Below, piece by piece: positions 34,809 through 45,012 of a DNA stretch of 64,000 nucleotides. Position 1 is the stretch's first letter; each line of letters starts with the position of its first letter. Made by a program: the position numbers and the translations under genes. The stretch comes from Streptomyces sp. B21-083 (GTDB lineage: Bacteria; Actinomycetota; Actinomycetes; Streptomycetales; Streptomycetaceae). The notes below the pieces were generated by a model. The model was given only the letters and a program-made list of their open reading frames with translations, did not search any database and was not told the origin of the DNA. The stretch covers positions 5,084,001-5,148,000 of the forward strand of contig NZ_JARUND010000001.1 in NCBI RefSeq assembly GCF_036898825.1, written 5' to 3'.

Positions 34809-34822
34809 GTTTCACGTGAAAC
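34809..34822. promoter_or_regulatory. parS site 3 (ParB binding site)
   Basis: Perfect GTTTCACGTGAAAC in the 244-bp region between the divergent phosphatase and aspS genes, 50 bp upstream of the aspS start. Unlike sites 1 and 2 it is intergenic. Confidence 0.92.
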
Positions 34823-34871
34823 ACCGGCCTCGATCCCTGATCCCCGATCCGCGAAGGCTGGATGAACGACG

Positions 34872-36635
34872 ATGCATCGGTACAGGTCCCACACCTGCGG
34901 CGAGCTCCGCGCCTCTGACGTCGGCAGCGACGTCCGGCTGAGCGGCTGGCTGCACAATCGGCGCGACCTGGGCGGCATCCTCTTCATCGACCTGCGCGAT
35001 CACCACGGCATCACGCAGCTCGTCGCCCGCCCCGGCACGCCCGCCTACGAGGCCCTCGACAAGGTCTCCAAGGAGTCGACGGTCCGCGTCGACGGCAAGG
35101 TCGTCTCGCGCGGCGCGGAGAACATCAACCCCGAGCTGCCCACGGGTGAGGTCGAGGTCGAGGTCGGCGAGGTGGAACTGCTCGGCGCCGCCCAGCCGCT
35201 GCCCTTCACGATCAACGCCGAGGACGGGGTCAACGAGGAGCGGCGCCTGGAGTACCGCTTCCTGGACCTGCGCCGCGAGCGCATGCACCGCAACATCATG
35301 CTGCGTACGGCTGTCATCTCGGCGATCCGTCACAAGATGACCGCGCTCGGCTTCAACGAGATGGCCACGCCGATCCTGACGGCGACCTCCCCGGAAGGCG
35401 CCCGCGACTTCGTCGTCCCGTCCCGCCTCAACCCGGGCAGGTTCTACGCGCTGCCGCAGGCCCCGCAGCAGTTCAAGCAGCTGCTGATGATCTCCGGGTT
35501 CGACCGCTACTTCCAGATCGCGCCCTGTTTCCGTGACGAGGACGCGCGCGCGGACCGTTCGCCGGGCGAGTTCTACCAGCTCGACGTGGAGATGAGCTTC
35601 GTCGAGCAGGAGGACGTCTTCCAGCCGATCGAGCGGCTGATGACCGAGCTGTTCACCGAGTTCGGCAAGGGCCGTGAGGTCACCTCGCCCTTCCCCCGCA
35701 TCCCGTTCCGCGAGGCGATGCTGAAGTACGGCTCCGACAAGCCGGACCTGCGCGCCCAGCTGGAGCTTGTCGACATCACCGACATCTTCGAGGGCTCGGA
35801 GTTCAAGGCCTTCGCGGGCAAGCACGTACGCGCCCTGCCGGTGCCGGACGTGGCGTCGCAGTCCCGGAAGTTCTTCGACCAGCTCGGTGACTTCGCCGTC
35901 ACGCTGGGCGCGAAGGGTCTGGCCTGGGTGCGGGTCACGGAGGACGGTTCGCTGTCCGGCCCGATCGCGAAGTTCCTCACCGAGGAGAACGTCGCCGAGC
36001 TGACCAAGCGGCTCTCGCTGGCCGCCGGACACGCCGTGTTCTTCGGCGCGGGCGAGTTCGACGAGGTCTCGAAGATCATGGGCGCGGTGCGCGTCGAGGC
36101 CGCCAAGCGCGCCGGGCACTTCGAGGAGAACGTCTTCCGGTTCTGCTGGATCGTCGACTTCCCGATGTTCGAGAAGGACGAGGAAACCGGCAAGATCGAC
36201 TTCTCGCACAACCCGTTCTCGATGCCCCAGGGTGGCATGGAGGCCCTGGAGACCCAGGACCCGCTGGACATCCTGGCCTGGCAGTACGACATCGTCTGCA
36301 ACGGCACGGAGCTGTCCTCCGGCGCCATCCGTAACCACGAGCCCGACATCATGCTGAAGGCGTTCGGTATCGCGGGCTACGACGAGGAGACCGTCGAGCG
36401 CGAGTTCGCCGGCATGCTCCGCGCGCTGCGCTTCGGCGCCCCTCCGCACGGTGGCATCGCCCCGGGCGTGGACCGCATCGTCATGCTCCTCGCCGACGAG
36501 CCGAACATCCGCGAGACGATCGCGTTCCCGCTCAACGGCAACGCCCAGGACCTGATGATGGGCGCGCCGACGGAGCTGGAGGAGACGAGGCTCCGGGAGC
36601 TGCACATCTCGGTGCGGAAGCCGCAGCCGAAGTAA
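34872..36635 (+). CDS. aspS: Aspartyl-tRNA synthetase
   Basis: This 587-residue bacterial-type class IIb synthetase charges tRNA-Asp. The N-terminal OB anticodon-binding domain (about 1-105) contains [21 protein letters not shown]. Class II motif 2 is [19 protein letters not shown] and motif 3 is [14 protein letters not shown]. The bacterial GAD insertion domain (about 290-410) is present. The length matches other bacterial AspRS. The ATG at 34872 has only a modest ribosome site. A parS site occupies its upstream region. It may be discriminating or also charge tRNA-Asn, which cannot be decided by eye. Confidence 0.96.
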   Translation: MHRYRSHTCGELRASDVGSDVRLSGWLHNRRDLGGILFIDLRDHHGITQLVARPGTPAYEALDKVSKESTVRVDGKVVSRGAENINPELPTGEVEVEVGEVELLGAAQPLPFTINAEDGVNEERRLEYRFLDLRRERMHRNIMLRTAVISAIRHKMTALGFNEMATPILTATSPEGARDFVVPSRLNPGRFYALPQAPQQFKQLLMISGFDRYFQIAPCFRDEDARADRSPGEFYQLDVEMSFVEQEDVFQPIERLMTELFTEFGKGREVTSPFPRIPFREAMLKYGSDKPDLRAQLELVDITDIFEGSEFKAFAGKHVRALPVPDVASQSRKFFDQLGDFAVTLGAKGLAWVRVTEDGSLSGPIAKFLTEENVAELTKRLSLAAGHAVFFGAGEFDEVSKIMGAVRVEAAKRAGHFEENVFRFCWIVDFPMFEKDEETGKIDFSHNPFSMPQGGMEALETQDPLDILAWQYDIVCNGTELSSGAIRNHEPDIMLKAFGIAGYDEETVEREFAGMLRALRFGAPPHGGIAPGVDRIVMLLADEPNIRETIAFPLNGNAQDLMMGAPTELEETRLRELHISVRKPQPK

Positions 36636-37029
36636 ATTCGGCAGGCGATTCCGGTTGTCGCAGGAATGCCTCGGTAGGACGTGGAGTGGCTCGGAATCGG
36701 CGGCGATTCCGGGCCATTCTCATGCGGTGCCCAGGAAACACGGGAAGTCACACCTCTCTGACAGGTCGCGTTCATGATCTCGGTGGCCATCTGACGCACC
36801 TACGGCTCGACGAAGGGCCCGGAACCCTCCCTCAGGTTCCGGGCCCTGACGTATGCCGTAACCCCTCGTCCTCCCAACTCCCTGCCGTACCGGCCTTGGT
36901 GAGGAAAAAAATCCCGGGAGGCGCCCGGCAACCTTTCCGGTACCCGGCGACCACTGATGAGCCGTAAGCCCCGTCCCCACTGGAGCTTCACGAACCGCAC
37001 GAGTTCCACAACCACGTAAGGACTCATCC
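36636..37029. other. Gap between aspS and pectate lyase genes
   Basis: These 394 bp contain a small hairpin (GGAATC, 6-nt loop, GATTCC at 36693-36710), the terminator at 36814-36847 and then the pectate lyase leader. No gene is supported. Confidence 0.5.
36814..36847 (+). terminator. Terminator between aspS and pectate lyase
   Basis: Perfect 13-bp arms AGGGCCCGGAACC and GGTTCCGGGCCCT with an 8-nt loop. Confidence 0.9.
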
Positions 37030-38373
37030 GTGGCATCCCCCTCTCACCGCCGGTCCCTTCGCACGCGGCGCACAGTTCTGGTCTCCACCGCGGCCGTGGC
37101 CGCCGCCGGGCTCGGCGCCGCCGTGCTGGCCATGAACGCCAACGCGAGCCCCGTCGACCTGGCCCACCAGGTGCTGCCCGCGAAGGACGGCTGGGCGGCC
37201 TCCGGCACCGGTACGACCGGTGGCGCGCGTGCCGACTCCGCACACGTCTTCACCGTCAGCACCCGCGCGCAGCTGGTGAAGGCGCTGGGCAGCGCCACCA
37301 ACTCCACGGCGAAGATCATCAAGATCAAGGGCGTCATCGACGCCAACACGAACGACGCCGGCAAGAAGCTGACCTGCGCCGACTACGCCGCCGGCACGGG
37401 ATACTCGCTGGCCGCCTACCTCAAGGCGTACGACCCGGCCACCTACGGCAAGAAGGCGCCCGCGGGCACGCAGGAGAAGGCCCGGGACGCCGCCAAGCAG
37501 AAGCAGTCGAAGAGCATCGTCTTCAAGGTGCCGGCGAACACCACCATCGTGGGCGTGCCCGGCACCAAGGCCGGCATCACCGGCGGCAGCCTCCAGGTGA
37601 AGGACGTCGACAACGTCATCATCCGCAACCTGGCCCTCACCGCCACCGAGGACTGCTTCCCGCAGTGGGACCCGAAGGACGGGTCGACCGGAAACTGGAA
37701 CTCCGCCTACGACGCGGTCACCCTGCGCGGCGCCACGCACGTGTGGGCGGACCACAACACGTTCAGCGACTCGCCGTTCTTCGACAAGGCCGAGAAGACG
37801 TACTTCGGCCGCGAGTACCAGATCCACGACGGCGCCCTCGACATCACCAACGGCTCCGACCTGGTGACCGTGGAGCGCAACCAGTTCACCAACCACGACA
37901 AGACGATGCTGATCGGCAGCAGCGACACCGACAGCGTCGGCAAGCTGCGCGTCTCCATCCACCACAACGTGTGGAAGGGCATCACCCAGCGCGCCCCGCT
38001 GGCCCGCATCGGCCAGATCCACGTCTACAACAACGTCTACGAGACGGCGACCCTCAACGGCTACGAGCCCAAGTACAGTCTCGACTCCCGCGCGAAGGCG
38101 CAGGTCGTCGCCGAGAACAACTCCTGGACGCTGCCGGCCGGCGCGAAGGTCGCGAAGCTGCTGAGCGGTGACGGTACGGGTTCGGTCGCGGGCGGCGGCA
38201 ACCTCGTCAACGGCAAGGTGACCGACCTCGTCGCCGCGTACAACGCCGCGAACTCGAAGAAGCTGAAGACGACGGTCAACTGGAAGCCGACCCTCACCGC
38301 CGGTCTGGAGACCTCCGCGAAGAACCTGGTCGCGGAGCTGACAGGCACGGTCGGCACGGGAGTTCTGTCCTAG
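37030..38373 (+). CDS. Secreted pectate lyase (PL1-like)
   Basis: This 447-residue exported protein cleaves polygalacturonate by beta-elimination, as inferred from the family. The signal peptide includes RRTVLVSTAAVAAAGLGAAV, which is arginine-rich and might use Tat. The right-handed beta-helix carries pectate lyase motifs: VIIRNLAL, THVWADHNTFSD, DGALDITNGSDLVTVERNQF and SIHHNVWKGITQRAPLARIG, where the catalytic arginine is expected. A spacer rich in Lys/Ala (about 125-160) interrupts the N-terminal part. The GTG at 37030 follows AAGGA by eight bases. Together with the NPP1-family protein at 61 kb it suggests use of plant material. Confidence 0.88.
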   Translation: MASPSHRRSLRTRRTVLVSTAAVAAAGLGAAVLAMNANASPVDLAHQVLPAKDGWAASGTGTTGGARADSAHVFTVSTRAQLVKALGSATNSTAKIIKIKGVIDANTNDAGKKLTCADYAAGTGYSLAAYLKAYDPATYGKKAPAGTQEKARDAAKQKQSKSIVFKVPANTTIVGVPGTKAGITGGSLQVKDVDNVIIRNLALTATEDCFPQWDPKDGSTGNWNSAYDAVTLRGATHVWADHNTFSDSPFFDKAEKTYFGREYQIHDGALDITNGSDLVTVERNQFTNHDKTMLIGSSDTDSVGKLRVSIHHNVWKGITQRAPLARIGQIHVYNNVYETATLNGYEPKYSLDSRAKAQVVAENNSWTLPAGAKVAKLLSGDGTGSVAGGGNLVNGKVTDLVAAYNAANSKKLKTTVNWKPTLTAGLETSAKNLVAELTGTVGTGVLS

Positions 38374-38435
38374 CTGCTTGTGGCCGGTCCTGGCTGCTGC
38401 CGGCCGCGATGCCACCCGTCAGGATCTGACAGCGC

Positions 38436-38473
38436 CGAGGCGCCCGGGGGAGGTTTTCACCCCGGGCGCCTCG
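38436..38473 (+). terminator. Terminator after pectate lyase gene
   Basis: Perfect 14-bp arms CGAGGCGCCCGGGG and CCCCGGGCGCCTCG with a 10-nt loop. Confidence 0.92.
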
Positions 38474-38644
38474 ATGTGTGACGGGAGGCTTTCTTACGCG
38501 CACGGGAGGTTCGCAGGCGGCGCACAGACTTCTCGTCGGAGGCGCACAGTGGCCGGGCGTTCCATGGGAACTGTCGCAGAGGGGTACCCGCGGGGTACCC
38601 GCACCTCACGGCATGTTCCACTCACGCTCGCGTTGGAGGAAGTC

Positions 38645-39133
38645 ATGGCAATCGTCGTTCCGCTCACGCTGCTGCTGATCGTGGGAGCGGTGGCTTCCGT
38701 CGTCCTGCTGCGCGGGCGGTCCGGGGCGTACGCGGTTCCGGCGGGACTTTCCGGAATGTCCGGGCTGGACGCCGAGGTCGAGGCCAATCGGTGGGTGGTG
38801 CGGCTCGGGGGGAGCATGGCCGGTCTCCGGCCGGGGGCGGACGAAGCCGCCGCGCAGGCGTTGGCCGAGGCCGCCGGACGGCATCGCGCCGCCCGCGGCC
38901 AACTGGCCACCGCCCGCACCCCCGCCGATTACGCCGTCGCGAGGCAGACCGCTGTGGAGGGTCTCCGGTACGTCCGTGCCGCTCGCAGCGCCCTCGGGCT
39001 GGAGTCCGCACCGCAGGGCGCCGACGCCGGTGCCGATGGCACTGCGGATGGCGATGCCGATTCCGGCGACACGAACGACCGAACCGCCCGTCGACTCCGG
39101 GAAGCAAACGGGCGGTTCGGTGTGACGGCCTGA
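38645..39133 (+). CDS. Small membrane-anchored hypothetical protein
   Basis: This 162-residue protein has one N-terminal transmembrane helix (about 3-22, VVPLTLLLIVGAVASVVLL), a helical Ala/Arg/Glu-rich domain (about 40-120) that may form a coiled coil, and an acidic Asp/Gly/Ala tail. The ATG at 38645 follows GGAGGAAG closely. It is convergent with the metG copy 1 gene. A doubled GGGTACCCGC lies upstream at 38582-38601. No function is recognised. Confidence 0.7.
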   Translation: MAIVVPLTLLLIVGAVASVVLLRGRSGAYAVPAGLSGMSGLDAEVEANRWVVRLGGSMAGLRPGADEAAAQALAEAAGRHRAARGQLATARTPADYAVARQTAVEGLRYVRAARSALGLESAPQGADAGADGTADGDADSGDTNDRTARRLREANGRFGVTA

Positions 39134-39172
39134 GGTCTGCAATTCCCTACGCGGCTGCCCTATGGCTGTGCC

Positions 39173-40912
39173 CTACGGCTGCTCGGGGGCGCCGCCGAAG
39201 CGCTCTTTGTACGTTTCCAGGTCGTCGTCCGTCAGCTTCGCGAACAGCACCGGCGGGACCGTGAAGGCGGTGCCGGCGGGGACGGCGGACAGGGACTTCG
39301 CCTCGTCGGCCGTGACCCATGTGCGACGCTTTTCATCAGACGCAGTGTCCGGCAGCGCGAACGCCGCGCGCATCGTCGCCGCCGTCGCCGGGATGAAGGG
39401 TTCCGAGACCACCGCGTAGAGGTGGATCAGGTTCATCGCCGTACGGAGGGTCAGGGCCGCGCCGTCCTGGTCGGTCTTGATCTCCAGCCAGGGCGCCTTC
39501 TCCTCCAGGTAGGAGTTGCCGGCCGACCACAGGGCGCGCAGTGCCGCCGCCGCCTTGCGGAACTGGAGTGCCTCCAACTGGCTCTCGTACTCCGCGAGAA
39601 GCTCGGCGATCTGCTCGCCCAGCTTCGTCTCCGCCTCGCCGGCCGTCGAGCCCGCCGGGACCTCGTCGCCGAAGCGCTTCTTCGAGAAGGAGAGGACACG
39701 GTTGACGAAGTTGCCGAGGGTGTCCGCCAGGTCCTTGTTCACCGTGGCGGTGAAGTGCTCCCAGGTGAAGGAGGAGTCGTCGGACTCGGGGGCGTTGGCG
39801 ATCAGGAAGTAGCGCCAGTAGTCGGCGGGGAGGATGGACAGGGCCTGGTCGGTGAAGACGCCGCGCTTCTGGGACGTGGAGAACTTTCCGCCGTAGTACG
39901 TCAGCCAGTTGAAGGCCTTGACGACGTCGACCTTCTTCCACGGTTCACGGACGCCGAGTTCCGTGGCCGGGAACATCACCGTGTGGAAGGGGACGTTGTC
40001 CTTGGCCATGAACTCCGTGTAGCGGACGGGATCGTCGCCGGCGTCGGCCTCGTACCACCAGGACTTCCAGTCCCCGCCGGTGGCGTCCGCCCACTCCTTC
40101 GTCGCGGCGATGTACTCGATCGGGGCGTCGAACCAGACGTAGAAGACCTTGCCCTCGGCCGCCAGCTCCGGCCAGGTGTCCGCCGGGACCGGGACGCCCC
40201 AGTCCAGGTCACGGGTGATCGCCCGGTCGTGCAGACCCTCGGTCAGCCACTTGCGGGCGATGGAGGAGGCGAGGTGGGGCCACTGGCCCTCGTGGGCGGT
40301 CACCCATTCCTCGACCTCGTGCTGGAGCTTCGACTGGAGGAGGAAGAGGTGCTTGGTCTCGCGGACCTCCAGGTCGGTGGAACCGGAGATCGCGGACCGG
40401 GGGTCGATCAGGTCGGTGGGGTCGAGCACGCGGGTGCAGTTCTCGCACTGGTCGCCACGGGCCTTGTCGTAACCGCAGTGGGGGCAGGTGCCCTCGACAT
40501 AGCGGTCAGGGAGGAAGCGGCTGTCGGCGGGGCTGTACACCTGGCGGATCGCGCGCTCTTCGATGAACCCGTTCTCGTTGAGGCGGCGGGCGAAGTGCTG
40601 GGTGATCTCCACGTTCTGCGGACTGGAACTCCGGCCGAAGTAGTCGAAGGCCAGCGCGAAACCGTCGTACACCGCCTTCTGCGCGTCGTGCGCCTGCGCG
40701 CAGAAGTCCGCTACGGGGATGCCCTGCTCCTTCGCCGCGAGCTCGGCCGGGGTGCCGTGTTCGTCGGTCGCGCAGATGTAGAGGACGTCGTGGCCACGCT
40801 GACGGAGGTAACGGGCGTACACGTCCGCCGGGAGCATGGACCCCACCATGTTGCCCAGGTGCTTGATCCCGTTGATGTACGGAAGGGCGCTGGTGATGAG
40901 GTGTCGAGCCAT
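39173..40912 (-). CDS. metG: Methionyl-tRNA synthetase, copy 1 (variant KMSKS)
   Basis: This 579-residue class I synthetase has a HIGH-type motif of the HLGN form ([23 protein letters not shown]), a zinc knuckle [17 protein letters not shown] and the synthetase core. In place of KMSKS it reads [13 protein letters not shown] and FS(T/K)S variants recall the archaeal/eukaryal-like MetRS group. A second, canonical MetRS gene lies at 41759-43366, and vapBC lies between. One copy might give resistance to a MetRS inhibitor or serve a special condition. The ATG at 40912 is divergent from vapB. Confidence 0.92.
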   Translation of the reverse strand: MARHLITSALPYINGIKHLGNMVGSMLPADVYARYLRQRGHDVLYICATDEHGTPAELAAKEQGIPVADFCAQAHDAQKAVYDGFALAFDYFGRSSSPQNVEITQHFARRLNENGFIEERAIRQVYSPADSRFLPDRYVEGTCPHCGYDKARGDQCENCTRVLDPTDLIDPRSAISGSTDLEVRETKHLFLLQSKLQHEVEEWVTAHEGQWPHLASSIARKWLTEGLHDRAITRDLDWGVPVPADTWPELAAEGKVFYVWFDAPIEYIAATKEWADATGGDWKSWWYEADAGDDPVRYTEFMAKDNVPFHTVMFPATELGVREPWKKVDVVKAFNWLTYYGGKFSTSQKRGVFTDQALSILPADYWRYFLIANAPESDDSSFTWEHFTATVNKDLADTLGNFVNRVLSFSKKRFGDEVPAGSTAGEAETKLGEQIAELLAEYESQLEALQFRKAAAALRALWSAGNSYLEEKAPWLEIKTDQDGAALTLRTAMNLIHLYAVVSEPFIPATAATMRAAFALPDTASDEKRRTWVTADEAKSLSAVPAGTAFTVPPVLFAKLTDDDLETYKERFGGAPEQP

Positions 40913-40992
40913 CGGGGGGCTGCTCCCAGGTTGGTTTCCTGCTGCTTCGCGAACCTTGAAATCGTAGCTGCGCGTGGACCCCCGCCGCGCCG

Positions 40993-41000
40993 GTATATAC
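40993..41000. promoter_or_regulatory. Candidate vapBC operator/promoter, GTATATAC palindrome
   Basis: GTATATAC is a perfect 8-bp palindrome 36 bp before the vapB start, in an unusually AT-rich stretch that also holds TCTATCTATAT. RHH antitoxins typically bind such short dyads to autoregulate. This is inference. Confidence 0.4.
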
Positions 41001-41035
41001 TCTGTGAGCCGTCTATCTATATTCGGAGGTCTGTC

Positions 41036-41245
41036 ATGTCGAAGCTGCTCATCGAGGTCGACGACGAGGCTCTGGCGGAAGCTCAGGTTCTCCTTGGCAC
41101 CAAGACCAAGAAGGACACCGTCAACACCGCGCTGCTGGAAGTCGCCAAGCGGCGCAGCCGGGCCATAGCGCTGGCCAAGCTCCGTGAGAGGGGGGCACGT
41201 GGTGACTTCGACATCCTTCTGGACAAGAGGAACTACCGCCGGTGA
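41036..41245 (+). CDS. vapB: VapB-type antitoxin
   Basis: This 69-residue protein matches small ribbon-helix-helix VapB antitoxins ([17 protein letters not shown], then [20 protein letters not shown]), which bind their own promoter and neutralise VapC with the C-terminal tail (here [25 protein letters not shown], rich in Arg and Asp). GGAGGT lies five bases before the ATG. Its stop overlaps the VapC start (GTGA), the usual arrangement for a coupled toxin-antitoxin pair. An AT-rich promoter with a GTATATAC palindrome lies upstream. Confidence 0.9.
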   Translation: MSKLLIEVDDEALAEAQVLLGTKTKKDTVNTALLEVAKRRSRAIALAKLRERGARGDFDILLDKRNYRR

Positions 41246-41673
41246 GTGACGTCTCGTATCTGATCGACACCTCGGCAGCTGTGCGCATGCTCAGCAGCGA
41301 CGCGTACGACGAGGACTGGGGCCAAGTACTCGACAACGGGCTGGTCGCGCTGTGCGATCTGACGGAGTTGGAAATGCTTTTCTCCGCTCGCGGGCGAGCG
41401 GACCGAGAAGGTATCCAGGAGGAGCTGCGGCAGCTCTTCAGCTGGACCCTGATGCCGGATGGCATCTACCAGCGTGCCCGCGAGGTTCAGCAACTGCTCA
41501 CCGACAACGGTGAGCACCGCTCGGCCGGGCCGGTCGACCTGCTCGTCGCCGCCACGGCCGAGCTGTCGGGCCTGACCCTTCTCCATCACGACCGGGACTT
41601 CGACACGGTCGCCCGCCGTACGGGCCAGTCGACCGTCTGGTTGGCCGAACCCGAGCCCGAGCCCAAGTCCTGA
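41242..41673 (+). CDS. vapC: VapC-type PIN-domain ribonuclease toxin
   Basis: This 143-residue PIN-domain toxin has the full set of acidic metal ligands: D9 (SYLIDTSA), E42 (DLTELEM), D99 (GPVDLLVAA) and D117 (HHDRDFD). PIN toxins cut structured RNAs, and several known VapC proteins cut tRNAs, including initiator tRNA-fMet. The GTG start overlaps the vapB stop by four bases. The C-terminus is a short EPEPEPK tail. The pair lies between two methionyl-tRNA synthetase genes, which could be chance or a functional link to tRNA-Met. Confidence 0.92.
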   Translation: MSDVSYLIDTSAAVRMLSSDAYDEDWGQVLDNGLVALCDLTELEMLFSARGRADREGIQEELRQLFSWTLMPDGIYQRAREVQQLLTDNGEHRSAGPVDLLVAATAELSGLTLLHHDRDFDTVARRTGQSTVWLAEPEPEPKS

Positions 41674-41758
41674 AGGCGTAAGAGGCAGGGGAGGGTGAGG
41701 GCGAGGGGAGATGGCTGAGTTCGGCCGATTTTTTCCCCTTCACCCAACCAGTCCCTCA

Positions 41759-43366
41759 CTACGCGCTCGGCTTCTCCTCCAGGCGGGGGAACAGCACCGC
41801 GCCCTTGGTGATCGTCGCGCCCGCCGGGAGCCGGCCCCAGGTGGCGGTGTCGGTGATCCGCTGGTCGGGGAGTGCGCCGAGGACGGCGTCCGCGCCGAGG
41901 GAGTCCCAGAGCTTCTGTGAGGTGTCCGGCATGACCGGGTTGAGCAGGACAGCTACCGCGCGCAGCGATTCCGCGGCCGTGTAGAGGATCGTTGCCAGGC
42001 GGGCCCGGCCCTCCGGAGAGTCGTCCTTCGCGACCTTCCAGGGCTCCTGCTCCGTGATGTAGCCGTTGACCTGCTTCACGAAGTCGAAGATTGCCAGGAT
42101 GCCGCCCTGGAAGTCCACCTCGTCGCCGATCCGGCGGTCCGCCTCGGCCACCGCCTTGGCCATGCCGTCCTGGACGGCCTTCTCGGCCTCGCCCGCCGCC
42201 GTCGCCTCCGGCAGCGTGCCGCCGAAGTACTTGCCGACCATCGCCGCCAGACGCGAGGCGAGGTTGCCGTAGTCGTTCGCCAGCTCGCTCGTGTAGCGGG
42301 CGGAGAAGTCCTCCCAGGAGAACGAGCCGTCCTGGCCGAACGCGATCGCCCGCAGGAAGTACCAGCGGTACGCGTCCACACCGAAGTGGGAAGTCAGGTC
42401 CTGCGGCTTGATGCCCGTCAGGTTCGACTTCGACATCTTCTCGCCGCCGACCATCAGCCAGCCGTTGGCCGCGATCTTGCCGGGCAGCGGCAGACCCTGC
42501 GCCATCAGCATCGCGGGCCAGATGATCGCGTGGAAGCGCAGGATGTCCTTGCCGACCAGGTGGACATCGGCGGGGAAGGTGTTCCCGAACTTCTCCGGGT
42601 TCTCGTTGTAACCGACCGCCGTCGCGTAGTTCAGCAGCGCGTCGACCCACACGTAGATCACGTGCTTGTCGTCCCACGGGACCGGGACGCCCCAGTCGAA
42701 GGTGGAACGGGAGATGGAGAGGTCCTGGAGACCCTGGCGGACGAAGTTCACGACCTCGTTGCGCGCCGACTCGGGCTGGATGAAGTCCGGGTTCGCCTCG
42801 TAGTGGGCTAGGAGTTTCTCGCCGTACCCGCTCAGCTTGAAGAAGTAGTTCTCCTCCTTGAGGATCTCCACCGGCTTCTTGTGGATGGCACACAGTTTCG
42901 TGCCGTCCTCCGCCTCGATGAGGTCGCCGGGGAGTTTGTACTCCTCGCAGCCCACGCAGTACGGGCCCTCGTAGCCGCCCTGGTAGATCTCACCCTTGTC
43001 GTGGAGATCCTGGACGAACTCCTGGACGCGGTCCGTGTGGCGCTTCTCCGTCGTACGGATGAAGTCGTCGTTCGCGATTCCCAGGTGTTCCCAGAGGGGT
43101 TTCCAGGCATCGTCGACGAGTTTGTCCGCCCACTCCTGCGGGCTGACGCCGTTCGCCTCCGCGGTGCGCATGATCTTCTGACCGTGCTCGTCCGTGCCGG
43201 TGAGGTACCACACCTTCTCGCCGCGCTGACGGTGCCAGCGCGTGAGCACGTCGCCTGCGACGGTCGTGTAGGCGTGGCCCAGGTGAGGAGCGTCGTTGAC
43301 GTAGTAAATGGGGGTGGAGACGTAGTACGCCTTCCCGCCCTGCTTCTCGGATTCCGTGGCCGCCAT
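41759..43366 (-). CDS. metG: Methionyl-tRNA synthetase, copy 2 (canonical KMSKS)
   Basis: This 535-residue class I MetRS has HIGH as HLGH (NDAPHLGHAYTTVAGDV), KMSKS in MVGGEKMSKSNLTG, and a zinc site built from CVGC plus a later Cys/His pair (LCAIHKK). The anticodon-binding helices at the C-terminus are complete, without an EMAP-like extension. It is the standard bacterial housekeeping form. It shares a promoter side with no other gene: the upstream vWA gene, on the same strand, is separated by a strong terminator. Its stop faces the convergent vapC gene at 85 bp. Confidence 0.94.
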   Translation of the reverse strand: MAATESEKQGGKAYYVSTPIYYVNDAPHLGHAYTTVAGDVLTRWHRQRGEKVWYLTGTDEHGQKIMRTAEANGVSPQEWADKLVDDAWKPLWEHLGIANDDFIRTTEKRHTDRVQEFVQDLHDKGEIYQGGYEGPYCVGCEEYKLPGDLIEAEDGTKLCAIHKKPVEILKEENYFFKLSGYGEKLLAHYEANPDFIQPESARNEVVNFVRQGLQDLSISRSTFDWGVPVPWDDKHVIYVWVDALLNYATAVGYNENPEKFGNTFPADVHLVGKDILRFHAIIWPAMLMAQGLPLPGKIAANGWLMVGGEKMSKSNLTGIKPQDLTSHFGVDAYRWYFLRAIAFGQDGSFSWEDFSARYTSELANDYGNLASRLAAMVGKYFGGTLPEATAAGEAEKAVQDGMAKAVAEADRRIGDEVDFQGGILAIFDFVKQVNGYITEQEPWKVAKDDSPEGRARLATILYTAAESLRAVAVLLNPVMPDTSQKLWDSLGADAVLGALPDQRITDTATWGRLPAGATITKGAVLFPRLEEKPSA

Positions 43367-43416
43367 GGTCGGAAGCCTACTGGCCGAGGGGAGAGCGGCT
43401 CACGCCGATTAACGGG

Positions 43417-43447
43417 GACAGGGCCCGGCGTACGGCCGGGCCCTGTC
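43417..43447. terminator. Terminator between vWA gene and metG copy 2
   Basis: Perfect 13-bp arms GACAGGGCCCGGC and GCCGGGCCCTGTC with a 5-nt loop, downstream of the minus-strand vWA gene. Confidence 0.92.
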
Positions 43448-43467
43448 TGTCGTTCTCGGGTCGATCT

Positions 43468-45012
43468 CTACGGGCGCCAGTTCGCCAGTACGCCCTCGTA
43501 GAGCTCCGTGTCCGTCAGCTCGCGGGGGGTCGGGCCCGCGTGGAAGAAGGACGTGTTGTCCGTCTTGAGCTTGCGGAGGTAGTCGAAGGCCTTGTTCTCC
43601 TGCTCGCCGAAGGCGACGAACGAGAAGAAGAGGGCCGGGTGCTTCGCCGCCGTGTCCGTGAGGGACTGGGTGGCGGGGGTCTTGGCGTCCGGGGCGCCGT
43701 CCGTCTGGAAGACGATGAGGGCCGGGTGCTTGGTGCCCGACTTCTCGTAGTGCGTGACGATCTCCTCCACGGCGGCGTGGTAGCTCGTACGGCCCATGCG
43801 GCCGAGGGAGGCGTGGAGTTCGTCGATCTTGTTCTCGTGGTCGGGGAGGGTCAGCTCGCCGGTGCCGTCCAGTTCGGTGGAGAAGAAGACGACGTGGACG
43901 GTCGCCTCCGGGTCGAGGTGGGCGGCGAGGGCGAGGGTCTGCTCGCCGAGGGCCTGGGCGGAACCGTCCTTGTAGTACGGGCGCATGGACGCGGAGCGGT
44001 CCAGGACGAGGTAGACCTTGGCGGGGGTGGTGTCGAGGTCGAGGGTCTTGAGGGTGGCGGCGGCGGAGTTGTACGCGGTGAGGAGGCTGGCGGGTACGGC
44101 CTCGGCTGCGCCGTCGGCCGTGTCGGTGTTCCCACCCGCACCACCCCCCGTGACGCCATCGTCTTCGGGTGCGGGTGGCCCCTGTGGGGCTTCCCCCGCG
44201 TCGGCGGCTACCGGTTCCAGGACCTCAGCCTCAGCCTCAGCCTCAGGTGCCGGCTCCGGCTCCGGGGTCGCCTCCGCGACGGGCTCGGCAACCGGCTCGG
44301 CCTCCGGGGCGACCTCAGCGACCGGTTCCGGTTCCGGAGTCGGCTCCTCGGCGACGGGCTCGGCCTCGAGGGCCTTCTCGGCCACCGGCTCCGGTTCAGG
44401 CTCGGGATCCGGTGTCACCTCGCCGACCGGTTCAGCCTCTGGCGCGGTCTCGGCGACCGGCTCAGGCTTGGCCTCTACCTCGGCCTCAATTACCGGCTCC
44501 GGCTCCGGCTCCGTCACCGCTTCCGGCTCCGCCTCGGTCGCTGCCTCAGGCTCAGCTGCCGGTTCCAGCTCGGCCTCCTTCGCAGCCTCGATCTCTGCCT
44601 CGACCTCGACCTCGGCCACCGGCTCGGATACCGGCTCGACCTCGGCCACAGGTTCTGCCGCGGCCTCGGCCACCGGTTCAGCCTCGACCTCCGCCACCGG
44701 CTCGGTCACCGGCGCAGCCTGGGCCTCCGCCGTCACCGGCGTCGACGGTTCGTCCACCGGCTTTGACTGCTTGGGGACCGTCACGTTGTCGAAGGCTGCC
44801 GAGACCAGGTCGTCCACGACCGACGGGGGCTCGGTGGGCTTCGGTGTCGGGGAGTGGGTCAGGGTCGGTTCAGGGGACGGTGCCGGAATCTTCGGCTCGG
44901 TGGCCTCCTGCTGAGGTACCGACGACTCCGCCTCCCGCGCGGGCGCCGCCTCGGCGTCACGCCCCTTGCGTGACTTGCCGAACGCGTTCCGCAGGAGAGT
45001 GAGAATGCCCAT
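43468..45012 (-). CDS. TerF-like von Willebrand A protein with long acidic Glu/Pro/Ala linker
   Basis: This 514-residue protein has a basic N-terminus ([18 protein letters not shown]) and a linker of over 200 residues made of imperfect EPVAE/EPEPEP units (about 90-290). The C-terminal vWA domain (about 325-510) has a MIDAS motif DRSAS, then [18 protein letters not shown] and [12 protein letters not shown]. The vWA part resembles the tellurite/stress-response TerF/TerY group, which bind metal ions and mediate protein contacts. The start is ATG 45012, nine bases after AAGGG. No other ter genes are adjacent. The linker may be disordered and length-variable. Confidence 0.85.
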   Translation of the reverse strand: MGILTLLRNAFGKSRKGRDAEAAPAREAESSVPQQEATEPKIPAPSPEPTLTHSPTPKPTEPPSVVDDLVSAAFDNVTVPKQSKPVDEPSTPVTAEAQAAPVTEPVAEVEAEPVAEAAAEPVAEVEPVSEPVAEVEVEAEIEAAKEAELEPAAEPEAATEAEPEAVTEPEPEPVIEAEVEAKPEPVAETAPEAEPVGEVTPDPEPEPEPVAEKALEAEPVAEEPTPEPEPVAEVAPEAEPVAEPVAEATPEPEPAPEAEAEAEVLEPVAADAGEAPQGPPAPEDDGVTGGGAGGNTDTADGAAEAVPASLLTAYNSAAATLKTLDLDTTPAKVYLVLDRSASMRPYYKDGSAQALGEQTLALAAHLDPEATVHVVFFSTELDGTGELTLPDHENKIDELHASLGRMGRTSYHAAVEEIVTHYEKSGTKHPALIVFQTDGAPDAKTPATQSLTDTAAKHPALFFSFVAFGEQENKAFDYLRKLKTDNTSFFHAGPTPRELTDTELYEGVLANWRP

